This document shows positions 18,424 through 26,173 of a stretch of DNA of 64,000 nucleotides, in pieces. Source of the stretch: Rhizobium sp. CCGE531 (GTDB lineage Bacteria; Pseudomonadota; Alphaproteobacteria; Rhizobiales; Rhizobiaceae); the NCBI RefSeq assembly GCF_003627795.1, contig NZ_CP032684.1, forward strand, positions 907,001-971,000. Direction: 5' to 3'. The position numbers and the translations under genes are program-made. Numbering within the stretch: position 1 is the first letter of the stretch; the number at the start of each line of letters is the position of its first letter. A model generated the notes under the pieces. It saw nothing but the letters and a program-made list of their open reading frames with translations. It made no database searches and was not told the DNA's origin.

Positions 18424-18776
18424 CGTGAACCTACCTTTCATTCTGATGGGCATGCTTAAACGAGCGCGCATGCTTACCAGCGCGAGTGGAACCTCTATTT
18501 GCCGGCCTCTATCGTGCCGGTCATAAGAACAAATGGTTCACTGAGGTTTTGGTTCCGTCAAAAGTTGCAGGAGCCAATGGATATAAATTGAAAATTGGAA
18601 TAATATAACATTAAAACAATAGGTTGTTGTTTTGAAAAACAACCTGGGGGACTGTCTGGATCAGAGAATGATCAATGCGGATTTCAGTTTTTTCCGCAAG
18701 CTGGCGGAGCCTGATACCGCATTGATCACCGAAGCAATGCCATCTTCAGCGCCGAATGGCTGAAAACGGATTTCTA
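18424..18776. other. AT-rich intergenic region with inverted repeats
   Basis: About 350 bases between the divergent PRC gene and the end of the lactonase gene. The segment 18570-18650 is clearly AT-rich for this genome and contains AGGTTGTT...AACAACCT. A 12-bp perfect inverted repeat follows at 18669-18728. No coding frame was found. It probably contains the PRC gene promoter and the 3' end of the dgo operon transcript. Confidence 0.55.
18669..18728. repeat. 12-bp perfect inverted repeat with 36-base spacer
   Basis: TGATCAATGCGG (18669-18680) and CCGCATTGATCA (18717-18728) are exact reverse complements. Between them a smaller TCCGC...GCGGA stem can form next to a T6 run. The structure lies about 50 bases past the lactonase stop on the minus strand. 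It could be a terminator or mRNA-end stabiliser, an element remnant, or part of a small RNA. Confidence 0.7.
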
Positions 18777-19664
18777 TCAGAGCTTGTATTGGGGGTCAAA
18801 GACGCCCTTCACGGTCAGGCCGAGTTCCAGGAGCGCGCCGGCCTGGGGCTGCATGGAACGGGCTTCGTCGTCCAATCCTTCCCAGGCGGTTGTCACCGCC
18901 AGCCGGTCCGCATTCTTGCCGATGAAGGCCGGGCAGGAGGGCTGCATAGCGGGCACGCGATGGCGCTCGATGCGCAGGCCATCCGGGCTGTAGCGGTCGA
19001 CGAAGCCGGAGCCCCAACGCGCATTCCAGATATAGCCGTCGGCATCGCAGACCGAGCCGTCGAGCCCGCCCGGATCCTCCATGCTGTCGACCATGACGAT
19101 CGGCTCGCCCGCCGGAAGCCCCGTTTCGGGGTCGACGAGCACGCGCATGAGCTGGCTGACGCGCGTATCGGTGAAATAGCCGATCGTGCCGTCGGGCGAA
19201 AAGCAGATGGAGTTCGGAATGCTGATCTGATCGAAGATCTTGGTGACCTTGCCGCCGGCAACATGATAGATGGCGCCCGCCTGCATCTCGGCGCGCTTGC
19301 CCATGGTGCCGATCCAGAGTGATCCGGAAATATGCGTGCGCCCATCATTGGAGCGGTTCTCCGGCTTGTCCGCCTCGATCGCCGCATAAAAACTCAGCTC
19401 GCCGGTTGCGATGTCGCGGAGGAAGAGACCCTGCTCCGTGGCGATCATCTGCCGTTCCGCATCGACGCGGGCGAGCACGCTTGCCATCATCGGCAGCTCG
19501 TGAACCTGCTTCTTGCCGGTCGGCAGGTGCAACTCGTGCAGTTCCTTGCCGAGAATATTGAACCACCAGACGGTGTCCGTGTCGGGGTCGTAGGTCGGGC
19601 CTTCACCCAGGACGGATGAGGTATTGCAGAGAATATTGCCCTGAAAATCATGAATATCGGTCAT
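18777..19664 (-). CDS. SMP-30/gluconolactonase family sugar lactonase
   Basis: 295 residues of the six-bladed beta-propeller lactonases. Metal-binding landmarks are visible: the Glu in VLGEGPTYD near residue 20, the Asn in IPNSICFSPDG near residue 150, and the Asp in GGLDGSVCDADGY near residue 200. The enzyme would open a sugar lactone, here most likely the galactonolactone made by the neighbouring dehydrogenase. It is the last gene of the operon, 3 bases after dgoA. Regucalcin-like lactonases act on several aldonolactones, so the sugar is inferred from context only. Confidence 0.85.
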   Translation of the reverse strand: MTDIHDFQGNILCNTSSVLGEGPTYDPDTDTVWWFNILGKELHELHLPTGKKQVHELPMMASVLARVDAERQMIATEQGLFLRDIATGELSFYAAIEADKPENRSNDGRTHISGSLWIGTMGKRAEMQAGAIYHVAGGKVTKIFDQISIPNSICFSPDGTIGYFTDTRVSQLMRVLVDPETGLPAGEPIVMVDSMEDPGGLDGSVCDADGYIWNARWGSGFVDRYSPDGLRIERHRVPAMQPSCPAFIGKNADRLAVTTAWEGLDDEARSMQPQAGALLELGLTVKGVFDPQYKL

Positions 19665-19667
19665 AGA

Positions 19668-20303
19668 TCAGGCTCCTAGGGCTGCATCATAGGCGTAAAT
19701 GGTGGCCTTGCCGCGTTCGGCAACCTCCGCTGCGGTCATCCCCGGCTTGTAAAGGCTGGTGCCGAGGCCGAAAGCCAGAATGCCGGCCTTGGTGTAATCG
19801 GCGAAATTCTTGTCCGAAACGCCACCGACCGCGGCGATGACAAGCTCCGGCGGCAGGACTGCGCGGATGGCGGTAATGCCGGAGGCGCCCAGCACGCCGG
19901 CGGGGAAGAATTTAAGGCCGGTGGCGCCGGCGCGGGCGGCGGAAAGCGCTTCCGTTGCGGTGAATACGCCCGGCATCGTCACCATGCCCTTGTCGCGGGC
20001 GCGGCTGATGACCGCGGGCTCGACATTCGGTGTGACGAGCAGCTTGCCGCCGGCGCCGTCCAATCGGTCGACATCCTCGACCGTCAGCACGGTGCCTGCG
20101 CCGATCAGGCAATCGGCGGGCGCCATCTTGGCGGCGATTTCGATGGAGCGGAAAGGTTCTGGCGAATTCAAGGGAATTTCGATCGCGCTAAAGCCGGTCT
20201 CGATCAGCGCGCCGACGATATCGGCCGTTTCCTCCGGCTTGATGCCGCGAAGAATGGCAATGAGCGGGCGCTTCATGGGCGGGAAGGGGATGCGGGTCGT
20301 CAT
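19668..20303 (-). CDS. dgoA: 2-dehydro-3-deoxy-6-phosphogalactonate aldolase
   Basis: 211 residues, a class I (Schiff-base) KDPG/KDPGal aldolase. The motifs are ILRGIKPEE, EIPLNSPEP, GAGTVL and TGLKFFPA, where Lys131 is the expected Schiff-base lysine. It cleaves KDPGal to pyruvate and glyceraldehyde-3-phosphate. The start ATG shares a base with the dgoK stop (TGATG), so translation is probably coupled. The kinase next door argues for the galactose rather than the glucose (Eda) version. Confidence 0.9.
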   Translation of the reverse strand: MTTRIPFPPMKRPLIAILRGIKPEETADIVGALIETGFSAIEIPLNSPEPFRSIEIAAKMAPADCLIGAGTVLTVEDVDRLDGAGGKLLVTPNVEPAVISRARDKGMVTMPGVFTATEALSAARAGATGLKFFPAGVLGASGITAIRAVLPPELVIAAVGGVSDKNFADYTKAGILAFGLGTSLYKPGMTAAEVAERGKATIYAYDAALGA

Positions 20304-21235
20304 CAGCTTTTGCTTTCTTTTTTGAACCAGATCGCTTCGGCCGCGGCGGAAAGCCCGCGACGGACGGCGGCGTCGGCGTCGATGGTTTTGTAGGTAAGAG
20401 ATAGGGCGCGGAACGCATCCTCATAGAGAGCCTGCAGGCGGCCGGAAGCGACAAGTGTAATGGTCGCGTTCTGCCCGGCGGAGGCCAGCGCGCCGGCAAT
20501 CTCCGTCCCGATCAGGGTTCCTGATATCAGCGCCTGCGCACCGGCAGCCGTCAGTCCGTGCAAAAGTTGGCCGGAGCGCGCGGTGAACAACAGGTTGGTC
20601 GACAGGGCGGGTTTGTCGAACGCTGCCCTGAGGGCCATCTCGAATGCCTTCGCATCGGCAGGCATGTCTGCCGCGCCGGCAACGGCATGCGACAGGATGC
20701 TGTGCTTGGTGATGATGTCGAAGAGCTCGCCGGTCATGAAGGTGGAGAAGCCGGTTACGTAGCCGTCAAGCACGCGCACCCATTTCGAATGCGTTCCCGG
20801 CATGCAGACGAGCTGTTCGCCCTTGGCATCGGCGGCGATCGTGCCGAGCAGCTGCGTTTCCTCGCCGCGCATGACATCCGGCATCTCCTTGCTGCGTTGC
20901 GCAAGGCCGGGCAGGATGCGGATGTCGCGGGATTGTCCGGGCACGGAGACGGCGCCGGTGAGGATCGCTGCAAGCGATGCCGGCGTGCCGATATATCCGG
21001 CCTCCACCCAGCCCTGCCGCGCTCCGGCCATGCCACAGACGATGACGGGGATATCGCCGGGCGCCGAGACGGCTTCTAGATGGGCCTGCAGGACCTTGGC
21101 AAAGCCGGTCTGGGCCGCCGCCGTCATGCCTTCGCCGCTCCGGCGCTCCGCCAGAATGCTGGCGTCCTCGCCGATCAGCCACAGACGGAAACTGCTGGTG
21201 CCCCAGTCCACCGCGACATATGCGGGCTTAGTCAT
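20303..21235 (-). CDS. dgoK: 2-dehydro-3-deoxygalactonokinase
   Basis: 310 residues from the ATG at 21235 (MTKPAYVAVDWGTSSFRLWL). The DWGTSSFR phosphate-binding motif and ALISGTLIGTEIAGA identify the DgoK family. It phosphorylates 2-keto-3-deoxygalactonate with ATP. The sequence upstream of the chosen ATG is non-conserved, so the longer open frame is rejected. It lies between the dehydrogenase (23-base gap) and dgoA (overlap). Confidence 0.92.
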   Translation of the reverse strand: MTKPAYVAVDWGTSSFRLWLIGEDASILAERRSGEGMTAAAQTGFAKVLQAHLEAVSAPGDIPVIVCGMAGARQGWVEAGYIGTPASLAAILTGAVSVPGQSRDIRILPGLAQRSKEMPDVMRGEETQLLGTIAADAKGEQLVCMPGTHSKWVRVLDGYVTGFSTFMTGELFDIITKHSILSHAVAGAADMPADAKAFEMALRAAFDKPALSTNLLFTARSGQLLHGLTAAGAQALISGTLIGTEIAGALASAGQNATITLVASGRLQALYEDAFRALSLTYKTIDADAAVRRGLSAAAEAIWFKKESKS

Positions 21236-21258
21236 GAGAAATGCTCCAAAGTCTTTCG

Positions 21259-22029
21259 TTAGAAGATGCCGCCATCGACGGTGATGGCTTGTCCGGTCAT
21301 GGCGCCCGAGCAGTCCGACGCCAGGAAAAGCACCGGTCCGACCATATCGTCGGCGCTCAGCACGCGCTTGAGACACTGCCGATCCATTGTCTTGGCCATG
21401 CCGTCTTCGGTCAGCCAGAGGTCGAGCTGCCGCTTGGTCACGATCATGCCAGGCAGAACGGTGTTGACGCGAATATTTTCAGGGCCGAGACGCCCGGCAA
21501 AGCTCTTGGTCAGGCCGATGATACCGGATTTCGCCGCCGCATAGGAGGACAGCAGCGGCGGGTTGGTCTTGAAGACGATCGAGGAAAAATTGATGATTGC
21601 GCCTCCGCCGGCGGCCCGCATGCCGGGGACCGCCGCCTGTGAGACGAAGAAGACCTGTTTGAGGTTGATCGCCTGGTTGTTGTCCCAATATTCCTCGGTC
21701 GTTGTGTCGATGTCGTGCCGGTCGTCCCAGGCTGCGTTGTTGACGAGCACCCGGATCGCGCCGAGATCGGATTCGACTGCCGCGACCGTGCTCTTGATAG
21801 CGCCGACGTCGCGCAGGTCGGCGTGATAGAAGGTGACGGGATGGGCGGATCCTGCCGAAATCCTGGCGGCCAGCGCCTTGCTCGGCTCCTCGGCAACGTC
21901 GATGAAGGCAACCTTCGCACCTTGCCTGGCGAAACCTTCCACAAGTGCTGCGCCGATGCCGGAGCCGCCGCCGGTGACGAGCACGGTTCGATCTTTCAGG
22001 TCGGGAAATTGCGCTTGCGTCTCAGTCAA
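21259..22029 (-). CDS. SDR-family sugar 1-dehydrogenase (probable galactose dehydrogenase)
   Basis: 256 residues of a classical short-chain dehydrogenase: cofactor loop TGGGSGIG near residue 20, NNAAW, the catalytic Ser in INFSS and YAAAK (Tyr-Lys). The start is TTG at 22029, backed by an excellent GGAGGAGA seven bases upstream; there is no suitable ATG. As the first gene of an operon with dgoK, dgoA and a lactonase, it most likely oxidises D-galactose to galactonolactone (De Ley-Doudoroff route). Related sugars such as L-arabinose or D-fucose cannot be excluded. Confidence 0.85.
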   Translation of the reverse strand: MTETQAQFPDLKDRTVLVTGGGSGIGAALVEGFARQGAKVAFIDVAEEPSKALAARISAGSAHPVTFYHADLRDVGAIKSTVAAVESDLGAIRVLVNNAAWDDRHDIDTTTEEYWDNNQAINLKQVFFVSQAAVPGMRAAGGGAIINFSSIVFKTNPPLLSSYAAAKSGIIGLTKSFAGRLGPENIRVNTVLPGMIVTKRQLDLWLTEDGMAKTMDRQCLKRVLSADDMVGPVLFLASDCSGAMTGQAITVDGGIF

Positions 22030-22056
22030 GATCTCTCCTCCGGGATAGGTAGCGAA

Positions 22057-22073
22057 GTTCCATTATTCGGAAC
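22057..22073. promoter_or_regulatory. Candidate operator of the dgo operon (IclR-type)
   Basis: GTTCC-N7-GGAAC is a perfect interrupted palindrome. It lies between the promoter at 22092-22120 and the TTG start of the dehydrogenase, roughly 12-28 bases after the expected transcription start. A related half-site TGGAAT follows at 22088-22093. The position suits a repressor blocking the polymerase; the divergent IclR gene is the obvious candidate regulator (inference). Confidence 0.5.
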
Positions 22074-22091
22074 ATTATTTGACTATATGGA

Positions 22092-22120
22092 ATTATCGGA
22101 TTACCCTTCCATCGTGTCAA
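22092..22120 (-). promoter_or_regulatory. Sigma-70 promoter of the galactose-type operon
   Basis: On the minus strand TTGACA (22120-22115) and GATAAT (22097-22092) are separated by exactly 17 bases, close to the housekeeping consensus. It would start transcription near 22085, giving a leader of about 55 bases before the TTG start codon. Confidence 0.7.
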
Positions 22121-22156
22121 GGATAACGCTGCGGTGCCAGCGATAAATGAAAGGGC

Positions 22157-22966
22157 ATGGATCTGAATTCGCAAGACGTGAAGGCGAATGGCCGCCGCGA
22201 CCGGGAGACCGGAACGCTTGGCAAGCTCGTCGCGCTGCTCGATCTCGTGGCACTTGCCGATGGCCCCATGCGCTTTACGGATATTCTTTCGCTGTCCGAT
22301 CAGCCGCGCGGCACGCTGCATCGCCAATTGTCGCATCTCGTCGAGGAAGGCCTTCTGGAGGTCGATCGCGACGGTCGCTATCTTATTGGTCTTAGGCTTT
22401 TGACGCTCGCCTCGCGCAGCTGGGCGCGCAATGAATTCCGCGCCGTGGCCGAGCCGCATTTGCAACGCCTGCAGGACGTGACCCGCGAAACCGTGCATCT
22501 CGGCGTTCTGCATGACGCGGAGGTCATCTATCTCGACAAGGTTGAAGGACGACAGTCCGTGCGCATGTATTCGCAGATCGGCAATGCCTCGCCGGCCTAT
22601 TGCACCGGCGTCGGCAAGGCGGCACTATCCGCACTCGACGATGCCGAGCTTGCGATCCGCATCGCCGATCTCGAATTCCGCCCCTATACAGAGCAGACGC
22701 TTCGCAACGCCGCGGAGCTGCTCTCGGATATTTCGGAGATCAGGCGGCGCGGCTATGCGTTCGATCTCGAGGAACACGAGAACGGCATATGCTGTGTTGC
22801 GGCCCCGATCCGTTCGGATGACGGTCATATGCTGGCCGGCATCTCGGTCACCGGGCCGGCCTATCGTGTCACGTCGCAGAGCTTGCAGGCATGGGCGCCG
22901 CTGGTGGTGGCTACGGCTGATTCGATCATGATGGATATGCGCAATCGCATGGGGCCGAAACGCTAG
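22157..22966 (+). CDS. IclR-family transcriptional regulator
   Basis: 269 residues. An N-terminal winged helix-turn-helix (residues 20-85; LSDQPRGTLHRQLSHLVEEG is the recognition region) is followed by the IclR effector domain (residues 95-265; NASPAYCTGVGKAALSA and GICCVAAPIRSDDG). It diverges from the sugar operon and probably controls it, with a sugar acid or KDGal as ligand (inference). A possible promoter for it is TTGACT-N17-TACCCT at 22079-22107, overlapping the dgo control region. Confidence 0.88.
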   Translation: MDLNSQDVKANGRRDRETGTLGKLVALLDLVALADGPMRFTDILSLSDQPRGTLHRQLSHLVEEGLLEVDRDGRYLIGLRLLTLASRSWARNEFRAVAEPHLQRLQDVTRETVHLGVLHDAEVIYLDKVEGRQSVRMYSQIGNASPAYCTGVGKAALSALDDAELAIRIADLEFRPYTEQTLRNAAELLSDISEIRRRGYAFDLEEHENGICCVAAPIRSDDGHMLAGISVTGPAYRVTSQSLQAWAPLVVATADSIMMDMRNRMGPKR

Positions 22967-23286
22967 TTCCGCAAATTCTCGTCGCGGCCGCCCAGGCCTT
23001 GTCAATTTTAATGCTGCCAATGCCGGACCTTAGCCAAATTGCCCGTTTAACTTGAATTTTATTGTTGAGATATGCGTAAGAGCTGCCATTATCCGCAAAT
23101 GATTGCTGGAATCATCGAGGATTTGGCGAGGTTATGACCGGACGACGTAGTAACGATCGTTGAAGCTGCCATGAATTTCGAAAACTTATATTTCGGCAGG
23201 TGCCTGATATCGGCGCTGGTACGTTAATCGCGTGGGACAAGATACGGAAATTTCGTATTTTTTTCCTCTTTTACTAAAGAAGACTG
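22967..23286. other. Intergenic region upstream of the luxR-type gene
   Basis: 320 bases with no coding frame recognised. The 60 bases before the LuxR gene are AT-rich (stretch around 23250-23275) and should contain its promoter. No inverted repeat resembling a lux box was seen. Confidence 0.5.
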
Positions 23287-24027
23287 ATGATGGCGGCACT
23301 GGTACAGGCGGGAACGCCCCCTCGCGGCGAGGACTATATCGAGGAAATCGGCAGGCTGAAGACTCAGTTTGATGTGTTCCGTTTCATGAAGGGGCTGACC
23401 GAGGCCTATCGTTGCCGCGCTTTCATGGTGCTCAATCTGCCGCCGATTACCTCTTTCGAACTGCAGAGCAATTCGGTGATCAACAACTGGCCGGCCGAGC
23501 TGCTGTCGATTTATGATCAGGAGGGCCTGCTGCCGACCAGCCCCCCATTGCTGCGCTTGCGCAGTTCCACGCTTCCCTTCATCTATGAGGTGGTGGCGAG
23601 CCCCAATCGCGAGGCAGGCAAATCGCATCTTGTCGTCGCCCTGTTCGAACGCTTTCGCATGATGCGATTCCTCTATCTGCCGACCCATGATGCCTCCGGC
23701 CTCCGCGGTGCGGTCTCTCTGGCCGGGGATCGCGATCTCTTTTCGTCCGATGAGATCAAGGATCTCTCCTACATCGCAATTCACGTCTTCGATCGGCTCG
23801 CCGAAATCCGCAATCTCGACGTTCGCGTCGTCGATGCCCTTACCGATCGCGAGATCGATTGCCTGAATTGGACTGCGGCGGGAAAGACCAGCGCGGAAAT
23901 AGCCGAAATCCTTACGCTGTCGGAGCATACGGTCAACCATTACCTCAACCGCGCTACCAAGAAGCTCGACACCGTCAACCGCACGCAGGCTGTTGCCAAG
24001 GCGCTGCGCGTTGGGTTGATCAAGTGA
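23287..24027 (+). CDS. LuxR-family solo transcriptional regulator
   Basis: 246 residues. The N-terminal ~165 residues fit an autoinducer-binding domain by position and overall pattern (IGRLKTQFDVFRFMKGLTEA). The C-terminal GerE helix-turn-helix is clear: LTDREIDCLNWTAAGKTSAE, then TVNHYLNRATKKL and RTQAVAKAL. The ligand pocket is unusual: the Asp-Pro pair that contacts acyl-homoserine lactones appears as PTSPP, and WPAELLSIY is only a partial WxxxY. No luxI is nearby. It may bind another ligand or none. Confidence 0.82.
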   Translation: MMAALVQAGTPPRGEDYIEEIGRLKTQFDVFRFMKGLTEAYRCRAFMVLNLPPITSFELQSNSVINNWPAELLSIYDQEGLLPTSPPLLRLRSSTLPFIYEVVASPNREAGKSHLVVALFERFRMMRFLYLPTHDASGLRGAVSLAGDRDLFSSDEIKDLSYIAIHVFDRLAEIRNLDVRVVDALTDREIDCLNWTAAGKTSAEIAEILTLSEHTVNHYLNRATKKLDTVNRTQAVAKALRVGLIK

Positions 24028-24610
24028 TCCTTGCGGGGCTCGCTGATGTGCCGCCGTCAGTTTTAATTGCCGGCGGGACGCGGCGTATTGACCGCAATTC
24101 GGGCAGCTCCTGAATGAATTTTGTGCGCTGCGAATAAAATATGATGAAGAGCATCGGCGACGCCCGTCGCATCATGCCGGGAATTCCTCATCAAGTATTT
24201 GAAATGCGGTGATTTCTTCAATTTTGTGAAAACTGGCATGCTTCCTGCTTGGTATATGGCAGAGGTCCAGAGGGGACTTTGATAACAGCGCCGATGAAAC
24301 GAGCGCGGATCAAACGACCGTCGCCGATGCCGTCGCCATAGCTTCTCCAGGCGAAGGGTGTTGGCGGCGGTTGTTGCCTATTTGGCACGTTCACACTGAT
24401 CGAAGCGGCCGATGAGGCGATTTTCCCAACCTTGCCCTATTCCTTCCGAGCGGTTGCCTATGTCGGCCGGCCGCAACGAAGGCGCTTTTTATCGACAGCG
24501 CCTTGGATTTCGTTTGGCGAAGTCCCGCCGCTCCACTATCTAAGCCGGAAAGCGTGCGGCCCGTGTGGCCGATCCTGCGCTCTGGATGAAGATCGTGCAG
24601 TGAGGGTGGA
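24028..24610. other. Long intergenic region before mrp
   Basis: 583 bases without a convincing gene; a small open frame at 24432-24650 overlaps the mrp start and lacks a ribosome site. The region holds a sigma-54-like promoter sequence at 24234-24250. The length is unusual for this gene-dense window and leaves room for a small RNA. Confidence 0.5.
24234..24250 (+). promoter_or_regulatory. Sigma-54-like -24/-12 promoter
   Basis: TGGCATGCTTCCTGCTT has the invariant GG and GC separated by exactly 10 bases and matches most of the RpoN consensus (TGGCAC-N5-TTGCA). The mrp start codon is 360 bases downstream. No enhancer-binding site was identified, so this is a pattern match only. Confidence 0.4.
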
Positions 24611-25759
24611 ATGGCAGACATCACCAAGGAACAGGTGCTGGAAACGTTGAAGACGGTTCGCGGCCCGGACCTGGAGCACAATATCGTCGAACTCGGTATG
24701 GTGTCGGATGTCTTCATTTCCGACGGCAAGGTCTATTTTTCCATTACCGTTCCCGCCGAGCGCGCCAAGGATCTCGAGCCGATGCGCCTTGCCGCCGAGC
24801 GCGTCATCAAGGAGATGCCCGGCGTCAAGGGCGCCATGGTCGCTCTGACGGCCGACAAGAAGGCGGGCGCGCCCGCCGCCCGGCCGGCGCCCGCGCAAGC
24901 TGCCCCCCACGGCCATTCCCATCCGCATGGTCAGCAACAACAGCCCCGCGCCGCCAAGATCGGCGTGCCGGGGGTGAAGGCCATCATCGCGGTTGCCTCG
25001 GGCAAGGGCGGCGTCGGCAAATCGACGACGGCGGTCAATCTTGCCCTGGGCCTGCTTGCCAACGGTCTGCGCGTCGGCATTCTGGATGCCGATATCTATG
25101 GCCCTTCGATGCCGCGCCTCTTGAAGATTTCCGGACGTCCCACCCAGATCGACGGCCGCATCATCAATCCCATGGAGAATTACGGCCTCAAGGTCATGTC
25201 GATGGGGTTCCTCGTGGAGGAAGAAACCGCAATGATCTGGCGCGGGCCGATGGTGCAATCCGCGCTCCTGCAGATGCTGCGCGAAGTCGCCTGGGGCGAG
25301 CTCGACGTCCTGGTGGTGGACATGCCGCCCGGCACGGGCGACGTGCAGTTGACCATGGCGCAGCAGGTGCCGCTTGCCGGCGCCGTCATCGTTTCGACGC
25401 CACAGGACCTCGCCCTGATCGATGCGCGCAAGGGCCTGAACATGTTCCGCAAGGTCGAGGTTCCCGTCCTCGGCATCGTCGAGAACATGAGCTACTTCAT
25501 CGCGCCGGATACCGGCGCCCGCTACGATATTTTCGGCCATGGCGGCGCGCGCAGGGAAGCCGAGCGCATCGGCGTGCCTTTCCTCGGCGAAGTGCCGCTG
25601 ACCATGGGCATTCGGGAAACCTCGGATGCCGGCACGCCGCTCGTCGCTGCCGAGCCGAACGGGGTCATTGCGAACATTTATCGCGAGATCGCCGCCAAGG
25701 TCTGGAAACAAGTGGCGAGCACACCGCAGCGCGCTGCCCCGTCGATCGTATTCGAATGA
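24611..25759 (+). CDS. mrp: Mrp/NBP35-family P-loop ATPase (Fe-S carrier-like)
   Basis: 382 residues. Residues 5-80 form a MIP18/DUF59 domain (VLETLKTVRGPDLEHNIVEL), then comes a His/Pro-rich linker (HGHSHPHG) and the ATPase domain with deviant Walker A GKGGVGKST near residue 131 and DMPPGTGD. Mrp/ApbC proteins deliver [4Fe-4S] clusters to apo-enzymes. The two cysteines that bridge the cluster in ApbC (CxxC after ENMSYF) are replaced here by APDT near residue 297. Either cluster binding differs or the role is changed. The gene is also called apbC. Confidence 0.88.
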   Translation: MADITKEQVLETLKTVRGPDLEHNIVELGMVSDVFISDGKVYFSITVPAERAKDLEPMRLAAERVIKEMPGVKGAMVALTADKKAGAPAARPAPAQAAPHGHSHPHGQQQQPRAAKIGVPGVKAIIAVASGKGGVGKSTTAVNLALGLLANGLRVGILDADIYGPSMPRLLKISGRPTQIDGRIINPMENYGLKVMSMGFLVEEETAMIWRGPMVQSALLQMLREVAWGELDVLVVDMPPGTGDVQLTMAQQVPLAGAVIVSTPQDLALIDARKGLNMFRKVEVPVLGIVENMSYFIAPDTGARYDIFGHGGARREAERIGVPFLGEVPLTMGIRETSDAGTPLVAAEPNGVIANIYREIAAKVWKQVASTPQRAAPSIVFE

Positions 25760-26173
25760 TTCACAGAGACATATCTGCTTTCTGTATAGCGACGGATTGT
25801 CTTGTCGGCATCCTGTGCTATGACTTCGCAGGATCATCGAAACTGCGGTGAAATCGCGCAATGAAGAGGTTGTGACTTGATTCTTTGCGAGCTTTGCTGC
25901 ATATGCGCCGCCGGCGTGGAACTGGTCGAGCATTTCCGATGACCGCCCTCCGCCGCATGGTGGTTTTATTTCGTCCGAGCAGGCGGCTTCGCCAGGACGG
26001 ACGAAGGATTGGTACAGCAGCGCAATGGAACATGGACACGGATTCCCGGCCGGACCGGCGGGATACGACCGGGGTTTTATGAGCTTTTTTCATTGGCCAT
26101 TGGTGGGATCGCAGCGAGTGCGCGCAAAGTGCCTCGGCCGTAGTGCCGTCTCCGCTGTCGTGGGAGCAAGCAG
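25760..26173. other. Leader region of corA
   Basis: About 410 bases with no coding frame supported. It contains the strong nested hairpin at 25970-26005, 168 bases before the corA start. The length and the hairpin fit a long structured 5' leader, but no known riboswitch class was recognised. Confidence 0.5.
25970..26005 (+). promoter_or_regulatory. Nested symmetric hairpin in the corA leader
   Basis: The outer stem TTCGTCCG / CGGACGAA is a perfect 8 bp. A 4x4 internal loop (AGCA / AGGA) follows, then an inner stem GGCG / CGCC closed by GCTT. The regular stem-loop-stem layout in 36 bases resembles a regulatory RNA more than a terminator, since no T-run follows. Its function is unknown. Confidence 0.5.

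Noticed and set aside
24432..24650. A 72-codon open frame before mrp
   Set aside because: It overlaps the mrp start, has no Shine-Dalgarno sequence and no recognisable features.
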